This document shows, piece after piece, positions 1-5,235 of a DNA stretch of 6,573 nucleotides. The notes under the pieces were generated by a model, which saw only the letters and a program-made list of their open reading frames with translations, was not told where the DNA came from and made no database searches. Numbering within the stretch: position 1 is the first letter of the stretch; every line of letters begins with the position of its first letter. A program made the position numbers and the translations under genes. Source of the DNA: Verrucomicrobiota bacterium (GTDB lineage: Bacteria > Verrucomicrobiota > Verrucomicrobiia > Limisphaerales > UBA1412); contig JAFZAR010000241.1 of the NCBI GenBank assembly GCA_017557085.1, forward strand, positions 1 to 6,573. Reading direction: 5' to 3'.

Positions 1-30
1 CGTCTGTGATCTGTCGTCCCGTTGGGAGTC

Positions 31-63
31 AAAAAATGAGCCGCGCACGCGCGGCTGTCATTT
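31..63 (-). terminator. Probable rho-independent terminator (minus strand)
   Basis: Read on the minus strand, a GC-rich stem with 8-bp arms (positions 39-46 and 49-56, loop of two bases) is followed directly by CATTTTTT, a run of six T at 36-31. An outer AAATGA/TCATTT pairing (34-39 with 58-63) can extend the stem with a small bulge. This is the best intrinsic-terminator shape in the window and is oriented to stop transcripts coming from the genes to the right. It lies about 230 bases beyond the synthetase stop codon, so it would leave a long, highly structured 3' untranslated region. Two-base loops are sterically tight, so the real loop would open to four bases or more. Confidence 0.6.
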
Positions 64-113
64 ACATCCCGAAGGGATCCATTTTAAAAGCCTGAAAGGC
101 TGGCAGATTACAG

Positions 114-142
114 GCAGGGGTGCAGCGCAGCGGAACCCCTGC
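114..142. repeat. Stem-loop with G4/C4 arms
   Basis: The arms GCAGGGGT (114-121) and ACCCCTGC (135-142) are perfectly complementary over 8 bp and enclose a 13-base spacer made of GCAGCG/CAGCGG-like units. The hairpin sits between two GAA-loop hairpins in the repeat cluster. On neither strand is it followed by a T-run, so it is not a typical terminator. It is best read as one module of the intergenic repeat. Confidence 0.6.
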
Positions 143-227
143 TCCGATGCCATCACATATTGAAGTCCCGAAGGCGACGACAGAGCCAAACGCCGGCATC
201 GCAAATATCCACACCTTCATAAATGCA

Positions 228-252
228 AGAGACGCGCGAATCGCGCGTCTCT
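228..252. repeat. 25-bp palindrome with 12-bp arms
   Basis: The arms AGAGACGCGCGA (228-239) and TCGCGCGTCTCT (241-252) are perfect inverted copies around a single central A. It lies 39 bases past the stop codon of the acyl-CoA synthetase gene. On the minus strand the hairpin is followed by TTGCATTTAT, which is only moderately T-rich, so a weak terminator or a 3'-end stabilising role is possible. GTAGAGACGCG...CGCGTCTCTAC palindromes are familiar as dispersed repeats in several phyla, and this looks like one of them; that comparison is from memory. Confidence 0.65.
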
Positions 253-291
253 ACAAAATATGTTGTTATTAAATGATTTACATACTAATTT

Positions 292-1968
292 CTAAGCGTC
301 CGGCCACAGTTTGGCAGACTCTTCTCTCAGCTTGTACTTCATTATTTTTCCGCTCGCCGTCAGAGGATACTCTTTGACAAAAGCAATGTATTTGGGGATC
401 TTGTACCAGGCGATCTTGCCGCGGCAGTAATCCAAAACATCCTGCTCGGTCAGTTGAGCGTCTTTCTTCAAAATAATAAAGGCACCCGGCTGTTCACCGT
501 ATTTCTTGCTGGGAACGCCCACCACCTGAACATCGGAAACCCCTTCGATATTGGAAAGGAAGTCTTCCAGTTCTTTGGGATAGATATTTTCACCGCCGCG
601 GATGATCATATCTTTCAAGCGTCCGGTGATGGAAAAATATCCGGCATCATCTTTGACCCCGATATCCCCGGAGTGGAGCCAGCCTCTGGAATCGATCACA
701 CGAGCCGTTTCCTCCGGCATCTTGTAATATCCCTTCATGGAATTATATCCACGGGAACAGATTTCACCCGGAGTCCCGTTAGGACAGATCTCGCCCGTAT
801 CCGGATCCATGACTACCACTTCCATGCCCGGCATCGCTTTACCAACCGTGGAGCATTTGCGAACCAGATCCGGCTCGTCATAGCGAGTCTGCGTGGTAAC
901 CGGTGATGCCTCGGTCAGACCGTAGCATATCGTCACTTCACGCATATTCATCTTGTCCACGACTTCATGCATGGATTTGATGGGACAAGGTGAACCTGCC
1001 ATGATACCCGTTCTCAGAGACGAGAAATCAAATTTGTTGAACAGAGGATGTTCCATGATGGCGATGAACATGGTCGGCACACCATAGACAGCCGTGCATT
1101 TGGCCGTTTCAATGGACATCATCACGGTCACCGGGTCGAATTTCTCGACAAAGACCATCGTCGCGCCATGATTCACACAGGCCATCACACCCAGCACGCA
1201 GCCGAAACAATGGAAAAGCGGTATCGGCAGACAGACACGATCCACCGTGCTGAAGTTCTGGTTGCGTCCGATCCAAAAGCCGTTATTGCCAATGTTGAAA
1301 TGGGTCAGCTGGACACCTTTGGGGAATCCCGTCGTGCCGGTGGTGTACTGCATATTGACCACATCATGGCAGGAGACTTCGCTCTTCCGCTTCGCATACT
1401 CTTCATCGGACACCATGACACTGATGGACTGCAGTTCATTGATGGAATACATTCCACGGTGCTTCTCCGGTCCCAGGAAGAATACCCGTTTCAGGAAAGG
1501 ATACTTCTTGGATTTCAGCTCGCCTCTGGGGCATTCGCGCAGTTCCGGAACCAGCTCGTAAACGATCTGCACATAATCCGCGTCACGCACGCCGTTGATC
1601 AGGAACAGATTTTCGCAATCTGACTGTTTCAGAACATAGTCCAGTTCACTGCTGCGGTAATTGGTATTGATCGTCAGCAGAATGGCACCGATCTTGGCAG
1701 TGGCGAACATGAGAGTGACCCAGTCGGGCACATTCGTTGCCCAGACAGCCAGCTTCTCGCCGTGCTTGACACCTAAAGCCATCAGACCTTTGGCCATGCG
1801 ATCGACCCGCTCGGTAAACTCCCTCCACGTCCAGCTCATCTGGCGGTCAGGATACATCACCGCGGGATTATCGGGACAGCGCTCCAGATTATTGTCCAGG
1901 AGACGGCCCAACGTCCAGGGGCGCGTCACCGGCACCCCGTCATACATTCCGTAATCTTCTTTTATCAC
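292..1968 (-). CDS. Acyl-CoA synthetase (AMP-forming), FadD/ACSF2-like
   Basis: The product is a 558-residue ATP-dependent acyl-CoA ligase of the ANL superfamily, expected in the cytoplasm or loosely on the membrane. It activates a carboxylic acid to an acyl-adenylate and then to the CoA thioester. The full set of motifs is visible: the phosphate-binding loop TTGTTGFPKG (209-218), YGLTE (349-353), SGDIG (433-437), the hinge region GRLKDMIIRGGENIYP (449-464) and the C-terminal catalytic lysine K541 in TASGKIMKYKL. Length and order match FadD-type medium/long-chain enzymes such as ACSF2. Chain length and natural substrate cannot be read from the sequence. The start is a GTG at 1968, chosen because GGAG (1980-1977) stands eight bases upstream; the next ATG is seven codons in and lacks such a site. 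It lies 27 bases after the XRE-cupin regulator, and the two very likely form one transcript. Confidence 0.93.
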   Translation of the reverse strand: MIKEDYGMYDGVPVTRPWTLGRLLDNNLERCPDNPAVMYPDRQMSWTWREFTERVDRMAKGLMALGVKHGEKLAVWATNVPDWVTLMFATAKIGAILLTINTNYRSSELDYVLKQSDCENLFLINGVRDADYVQIVYELVPELRECPRGELKSKKYPFLKRVFFLGPEKHRGMYSINELQSISVMVSDEEYAKRKSEVSCHDVVNMQYTTGTTGFPKGVQLTHFNIGNNGFWIGRNQNFSTVDRVCLPIPLFHCFGCVLGVMACVNHGATMVFVEKFDPVTVMMSIETAKCTAVYGVPTMFIAIMEHPLFNKFDFSSLRTGIMAGSPCPIKSMHEVVDKMNMREVTICYGLTEASPVTTQTRYDEPDLVRKCSTVGKAMPGMEVVVMDPDTGEICPNGTPGEICSRGYNSMKGYYKMPEETARVIDSRGWLHSGDIGVKDDAGYFSITGRLKDMIIRGGENIYPKELEDFLSNIEGVSDVQVVGVPSKKYGEQPGAFIILKKDAQLTEQDVLDYCRGKIAWYKIPKYIAFVKEYPLTASGKIMKYKLREESAKLWPDA

Positions 1969-1976
1969 GTGTTACA

Positions 1977-1980
1977 CTCC
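1977..1980 (-). promoter_or_regulatory. Ribosome binding site deciding a GTG start
   Basis: GGAG on the minus strand, eight bases before the GTG codon at 1968, supports the GTG rather than the in-frame ATG seven codons further on as the synthetase start. Confidence 0.65.
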
Positions 1981-1995
1981 GCTTGAAACGATCTC

Positions 1996-2541
1996 TTAAA
2001 ATGGGGTCATCACAACAGCCACGATCTCCGCCGGAGCTGTTCCAGCCGCTCTCAAGCTATGAGGTACCAGTGAATCGTAGTAGGCTGTATCGCCGGGATT
2101 CAAAACTTCCACGGTCTTGCCGCAGGTCAATTCCAGTTGTCCGGAAACCACATAGATGAATTCTTCTCCTTCGTGTGAGGAGGTGTGATTCTCTTTGGAA
2201 TCGATCACCACATAAAAAGGCTCCGTATGACGATCCGGCTTGCCCTCACCCAGAGAATAGTACTCATAACCATCTGAACTGGAAGCTGATTTTTGCAGTC
2301 GTTCGGCACGATCCGCTTTTCTCACGATCAGGGGATCTTCTTTGAACTGGTCATCCATAAAGGATCCCAGTCGCAGACCCAGGGCCCGCGCCAGCTTGAT
2401 CATTGTCCCGATAGACGGCACAACTTCTTCATTCTCTATAGCTTGGATAATCTGGAGCTTGACTCCGGACTTCTCAGCTAAATTTTCGATAGTTAATTCC
2501 TTCTTCTTTCGGAAGGATTCAATGCGTTTTCCTACACTCAT
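1996..2541 (-). CDS. XRE-family transcriptional regulator with cupin domain
   Basis: The product is a 181-residue two-domain regulator. An N-terminal lambda-repressor-type helix-turn-helix covers about residues 5-60 (KRIESFRKKKELTIENLAEK..., then IQAIENEEVVPSIGTMIKLARALG). A C-terminal cupin_2 beta-barrel covers about residues 105-180. The cupin keeps metal-ligand-type residues in SSHEGEEFIYVVSGQLEL (H123, E127) and PGDTAYYDSLVPHS (H161), so it probably binds a metal and a small ligand. Length and arrangement are those of the common XRE-cupin (MerR/PuuR-like) group. The ATG at 2541 is preceded by AGAGG (2551-2547) at a five-base spacing. The gene heads the unit with the acyl-CoA synthetase, so the simplest reading is a local, possibly self-regulating control of that synthetase by a carboxylate or acyl-CoA. 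The ligand and the sign of regulation are inference. Confidence 0.9.
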   Translation of the reverse strand: MSVGKRIESFRKKKELTIENLAEKSGVKLQIIQAIENEEVVPSIGTMIKLARALGLRLGSFMDDQFKEDPLIVRKADRAERLQKSASSSDGYEYYSLGEGKPDRHTEPFYVVIDSKENHTSSHEGEEFIYVVSGQLELTCGKTVEVLNPGDTAYYDSLVPHSLRAAGTAPAEIVAVVMTPF

Positions 2542-2628
2542 CGCAGCCTCTAGAATACATTTATTTTTTCCAATCTCAACCTATTTTTTTGAAATTTTTT
2601 CAGCTTCCGCTGACGGCATAATCAATTC
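2542..2628 (-). promoter_or_regulatory. A/T-rich intergenic region, probable promoter/operator of the regulator gene
   Basis: This is the longest gap between genes in the window. On the minus strand it holds a perfect inverted repeat TCAGC-GGAA-GCTGA (2613-2600), then two A-runs (AAAAAATTTC, AAAAAAATAGG) like an UP element or bent DNA. A possible -35 box TTGAGA (2579-2574) follows, then, after 16 bases, a weak -10 box TATTCT (2557-2552). That -10 lies very close to the ATG at 2541 and would give an almost leaderless message that excludes the visible AGAGG site, so the exact boxes are doubtful. The region as a whole is the natural place for promoter and autoregulatory operator. No terminator for the upstream operon is seen here. 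Confidence 0.4.
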
Positions 2629-3255
2629 TTATTGACCATCTTTTTGAAATCCTTCTATTGGTAAAATCTTATAAAACCAATATCTTTGCAGCGCCGTCAT
2701 GCCAAAATCATAAAGAATATAAAAAATAATCGGCCCCAGCAAATTCCCGGACAGCCAGTACAGGGCGCATAAAAACATACCGATAAATGTCCCCCATAAA
2801 AAATAGAAGTTATTCAGCCAATACAGCATTCCGAACGCTAAACCGGTAATGATCATGCCCGGCCAGGGACCCCAAAGCTCCATCAGACCTTCCTGGATCA
2901 ATCCTTGAAAAAAGAGGCACTCCCCGACACCGATAAAAACAGAAGCCAGGAGATAATGATACCAGCTCCACCCCGGAGACATCTCCTCATCCACATCATA
3001 CATTTGCAGAATATGGCTTCTGACGGCCGGTATCTTCAAACAAAATAAAATGGAAAAGAGTCCCAGCGGAATCAACGGTGTCAGCAATCCGCCTCTGACG
3101 GCGATCCACGTCCAGGAAAGATGTTTCAGCGGATCGATCCCAGCCAGCCAACCGAAGAAAAAAGCGGCCAGGCACATCATGCATTCCAGCAAGACCGTAA
3201 AACCAAAAGATTTCCAGATAACGCCTTTTGAACTCTGTTCTGAACCTTCGCTCAC
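2629..3255 (-). CDS. CPBP-fold integral membrane protein, catalytic residues degenerate
   Basis: The product is a 208-residue hydrophobic protein with roughly six membrane segments (about residues 13-38, 51-72, 101-119, 134-149, 151-168, 171-187). The layout fits the CPBP/Abi family of intramembrane glutamic-type proteases (Rce1 relatives). Where the family has EExxxRG this protein has ECLFFQG (E112, C113, Q117). The later His positions appear as FGMLYWL and FYILYDFG, with no histidine. It therefore probably lacks protease activity, if it is a true member; the assignment rests on fold-like pattern only. The GTG start at 3255 overlaps the stop of the preceding glycosyltransferase (GTGA, 3255-3252) and has GGAG (3267-3264) eight bases upstream. 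The frame stays open to 3507 inside the glycosyltransferase gene, but that extension is not credible. Translational coupling suggests a job linked to the glycosyltransferase. Confidence 0.72.
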   Translation of the reverse strand: MSEGSEQSSKGVIWKSFGFTVLLECMMCLAAFFFGWLAGIDPLKHLSWTWIAVRGGLLTPLIPLGLFSILFCLKIPAVRSHILQMYDVDEEMSPGWSWYHYLLASVFIGVGECLFFQGLIQEGLMELWGPWPGMIITGLAFGMLYWLNNFYFLWGTFIGMFLCALYWLSGNLLGPIIFYILYDFGMTALQRYWFYKILPIEGFQKDGQ

Positions 3256-4391
3256 TTTTTCAACTCCAAAACGCCGCCTTTGCGAACCCTGAAACGCTGG
3301 CCTCTCCATTCCACCTGATTTCCACAAAAGGCGCACAGCCAGATCATAAACTGAAACAGATCTTTCAGCCATACCAGCACCGAGGAACGGCACGCTCTCC
3401 AATCCAAGGCCAGACGGCGCTGCAGATCCGCCACAGCCAGGACCCGTATCAGCAGCACGCCTCCCGCAATGATATAACGGCTGGAATGACTGCCGCATAT
3501 CAGCCACAAAACGGCCCAGAAAGTCGTATTGGAAATGATGCTCAGTCCATAGGAAACAGGACGCTCAAAACAAATCGTCCGGGCCCACCGGAGCTGATGG
3601 GACCAAACCTCTCTGATATTCGCCTGATGCGCGATAGAATCTACCACCAGAGACGAAAGCACGATTTTCTTTCCGCTGTGATGGATCCGGTTCCCGATGT
3701 GATAGTCATCCGCCAGCATATTGGCCAGAGGTTCAAAACCGCCCGTCTCCCGAAAGACTGTGGCGTTCACAGCCATCACCGCACCCAGGCAGAAGTTTTG
3801 TTCCGCCAGCCGCAGACTCTGCGCGACCTGACTCCAAAAATCCGCGTTGACCCCGATTTTTTCCAATGACATGGCAAATCCCGAAGGAGCTACTATTTGA
3901 TAGAGACAATTTACCGCTCCGTTCTGAGGATCACTCAGAGGCTGCACGATATTTCGGACGAGATCCTTTGGCGCGAGGATATCCGCGTCACTGACGATCC
4001 AAACTTCCCCATTGGCCTTGCGGCTCATCTGTATCAGGCTGGAAACTTTGCGATTCGCTCCCAGATCCTCTGTACACAAAATAATATCCGCGTGAAAAGC
4101 CGGATAGCGTTTGAGCAGACGCTCCAATTCCGGCAAAACAGGATCCTTGGGATCCGCAACACCAAACAGGATCTGCACATTCCCCGGATAGTCTTGTTCC
4201 AGCCAGGAAGCAATACATTCCATCGTGCGGGGCTCACAGCCTTTCAAGGGCTTGAATAATGTCACATCCGGAGCGTAGGGGGTCTTTTGCAGCCGCTGAT
4301 GAAGCGGCAGCCGGGCGGCTTCCCACCATTGCCACAACAGAACAGCAAAGCTCACCAGACAGATCCCGCCCAGAACAGAGTCTATATACAT
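3252..4391 (-). CDS. hpnI: Membrane glycosyltransferase, GT2/GT21 family, HpnI/ceramide glucosyltransferase-like
   Basis: The product is a 379-residue processive-type inverting glycosyltransferase anchored in the inner membrane with the catalytic domain in the cytoplasm. Visible order: an N-terminal membrane helix (about 4-22), FKPLKG (46-51), the nucleotide-sugar site with D80 in VADPKDPV, SDADI (134-138, DxD type), the putative catalytic base in LADD (228-229), and HQLRWAR (265-271) at the (Q/R)xxRW position. Three C-terminal helices follow (about 285-300, 305-321, 338-355). This arrangement is that of ceramide glucosyltransferase and of HpnI, which adds N-acetylglucosamine to bacteriohopanetetrol. 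No other hopanoid gene is in the window, so the acceptor lipid is unknown and the gene symbol is tentative. The ATG at 4391 lies four bases after the stop of the preceding gene, without a clear Shine-Dalgarno, suggesting coupled translation. Its stop overlaps the next start. Confidence 0.85.
   Translation of the reverse strand: MYIDSVLGGICLVSFAVLLWQWWEAARLPLHQRLQKTPYAPDVTLFKPLKGCEPRTMECIASWLEQDYPGNVQILFGVADPKDPVLPELERLLKRYPAFHADIILCTEDLGANRKVSSLIQMSRKANGEVWIVSDADILAPKDLVRNIVQPLSDPQNGAVNCLYQIVAPSGFAMSLEKIGVNADFWSQVAQSLRLAEQNFCLGAVMAVNATVFRETGGFEPLANMLADDYHIGNRIHHSGKKIVLSSLVVDSIAHQANIREVWSHQLRWARTICFERPVSYGLSIISNTTFWAVLWLICGSHSSRYIIAGGVLLIRVLAVADLQRRLALDWRACRSSVLVWLKDLFQFMIWLCAFCGNQVEWRGQRFRVRKGGVLELKK
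3264..3267 (-). promoter_or_regulatory. Ribosome binding site deciding a GTG start
   Basis: GGAG on the minus strand lies within the last codons of the glycosyltransferase gene, eight bases before the GTG at 3255. It supports the short form of the CPBP-like gene over the in-frame ATG at 3507, which would overlap its neighbour by over 250 bases. Confidence 0.6.
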
Positions 4392-4395
4392 ACTT

Positions 4396-4869
4396 TTATA
4401 CGTCTATGACGGGACCGTCATCATCGTCGTCATTATCTCCTATGCGGCGGCGCTGCTGTCTTTCATCTGTATCATCTTCATCGGGTTCATCCGGGATCTT
4501 CATCACGATGCGCTTTTTTCCAATGAGGAAGTTCACGACAGTCGTGACAAAACTGATCACCAATGCCCCCAGAAGCGCCGAACCAAAATTCGCCACATGG
4601 AAATTGGGAATAAAAGTGCCGACGATCAAAAGCAAAAACGCGTTGATGAAAAAGTAAAACAGTCCCGCTGTCACCACCAGCAGTGGAAAGGCCAGCAAGA
4701 CCAGCAGCGGTCTGAGCAATGTATTCAGAATGCCCAGCGCCAATGCCGCCAGTACCAGAGTCACATAGCTGTGCCCGTAAGTGATGCCCGGCACGATCCA
4801 GGCAGCCACTAATACAGCCAGTGTATTAACAGTCCATGTGATAAAATGTTCTAAGGTGAACAACCTCAT
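4396..4869 (-). CDS. PF04020 four-helix membrane protein (holin superfamily IV/YvlD-like) with acidic tail
   Basis: The product is a 157-residue integral membrane protein with four predicted helices (about residues 9-28, 34-52, 55-83, 95-116) and family hallmarks VNTLAVLVAAWIVPGI, LGILNTLLRPLL and VTAGLFYFFINA. After the last helix it carries about 40 extra, highly charged residues ending in a run of aspartates (DNDDDDDG), which its paralogue lacks. The family is named after mycobacteriophage holins, but most bacterial members are chromosomal and of unknown function (YvlD in Bacillus belongs to an envelope-stress operon). No lysis genes are near, so a phage role is unlikely. The ATG at 4869 overlaps the stop of the preceding paralogue (ATGA, 4869-4866), and the gene is followed four bases later by the glycosyltransferase. 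Confidence 0.85.
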   Translation of the reverse strand: MRLFTLEHFITWTVNTLAVLVAAWIVPGITYGHSYVTLVLAALALGILNTLLRPLLVLLAFPLLVVTAGLFYFFINAFLLLIVGTFIPNFHVANFGSALLGALVISFVTTVVNFLIGKKRIVMKIPDEPDEDDTDERQQRRRIGDNDDDDDGPVIDV

Positions 4870-5234
4870 TTAGCATTCTTGTCGCCAATGAAAAAGCCGC
4901 AAACGATAGAAACAGCGGTGATGACCAGCGCACCCAGCAATGCCGGCACAAAACCATCTACCTGGAAATCCTTCACCAGATAGCTCACCAGAAACAGCAA
5001 ACCGGCGTTGATGATGAAGTAAAACAATCCCGCTGTTACCAGCAAAAACGGGAGAGATAATTTGACAAGGATCGGCTTGAGCAGGGTGTTCAATACACCC
5101 AGCACCAGCGCCGCCAATATCAGAGTCACAAAACTCTTTCCGTAAGAAATACCCGGCACAAAATGAGCCGCGGCCATGACGGCCAATGTATTTACGATCC
5201 ACGTTACGATATATCCAGAACTAATCAATTTCAT
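4866..5234 (-). CDS. PF04020 four-helix membrane protein (holin superfamily IV/YvlD-like)
   Basis: The product is a 122-residue, almost wholly hydrophobic protein with the usual PF04020 length and motifs: VNTLAVMAAAHFVPGI (14-29), LGVLNTLLKPIL (45-56), VTAGLFYFIINAGLL (66-80) and PALLGALVI (97-105). It aligns without gaps to the downstream neighbour; by eye about 70 of 120 positions are identical, so the pair arose by tandem duplication. It ends just after the fourth helix with a short GDKNAK tail. The ATG at 5234 has AGAGG (5248-5244) nine bases upstream, within the end of the isomerase gene, and lies one base after that gene's stop. It could form a homo- or hetero-oligomer with its paralogue; function is unknown. 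There is no sign of a prophage. Confidence 0.87.
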   Translation of the reverse strand: MKLISSGYIVTWIVNTLAVMAAAHFVPGISYGKSFVTLILAALVLGVLNTLLKPILVKLSLPFLLVTAGLFYFIINAGLLFLVSYLVKDFQVDGFVPALLGALVITAVSIVCGFFIGDKNAK

Positions 5235-5235
5235 T

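Larger units (their letters stand above)
1..254. repeat. Cluster of short palindromic intergenic repeats
   Basis: This gene-free stretch lies downstream of the acyl-CoA synthetase gene and is packed with small inverted repeats. Hairpins are seen at 17-27 (TCCC-GTT-GGGA), 39-56 (8-bp arms, 2-base loop), 66-78 (ATCCC-GAA-GGGAT), 89-101 (AGCCT-GAA-AGGCT), 114-142 (GCAGGGGT/ACCCCTGC arms), 165-178 (GTCCC-GAA-GGCGAC, one bulged C) and 228-252. Three of the hairpins are followed by a related motif: GGCAGA after the one at 89, GACGACAGA after the one at 165, and GACGACAGA on the minus strand after the one at 17-27. The last two are therefore inverted copies of one module. CGATGCC at 145-151 and GGCATCG at 195-201 add an outer stem. 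The modular arrangement resembles the dispersed REP-like elements of many environmental genomes. That likeness is from memory and was not checked. No transposase or protein-coding reading is apparent. Confidence 0.7.

Noticed and set aside
1..254. CRISPR array
   Set aside because: The hairpin units differ in sequence and spacing, there are no equal-length spacers and no cas genes.
454..906. 150-codon plus-strand open frame
   Set aside because: Shadow of the same synthetase gene, with no domain and composition reflecting the opposite strand.
1048..1623. Long open frame (191 codons) on the plus strand inside the synthetase gene
   Set aside because: It is antisense to a gene with complete ANL motifs; its translation is rich in His and Arg, has no recognisable domain, and no ribosome site or operon context.
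2600..2613. Terminator of the accA-to-CPBP operon
   Set aside because: On the minus strand the small hairpin is followed by A-runs, not T-runs, and the stem is only five base pairs.
3256..3507. N-terminal extension of the CPBP-like protein to an ATG at 3507
   Set aside because: It would overlap the glycosyltransferase by over 250 bases in another frame, and encodes low-complexity Gly/Ser/Arg sequence; the GTG at 3255 has a good ribosome site.
3228..3869. 213-codon plus-strand open frame across the glycosyltransferase/CPBP junction
   Set aside because: Antisense to two well-supported overlapping genes; the translation has no hydrophobic or domain pattern.
4415..4440. Microsatellite-like CATCATCGTCGTCATTATC stretch
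   Set aside because: It is the opposite strand of the mixed GAT/GAC codons for the aspartate run in the PF04020 tail; the codons vary, so it is not a clean DNA repeat.
4396..5234. Prophage lysis cassette
   Set aside because: PF04020 members are mostly chromosomal; no endolysin, spanin or phage structural gene is near, and the flanking genes are metabolic.
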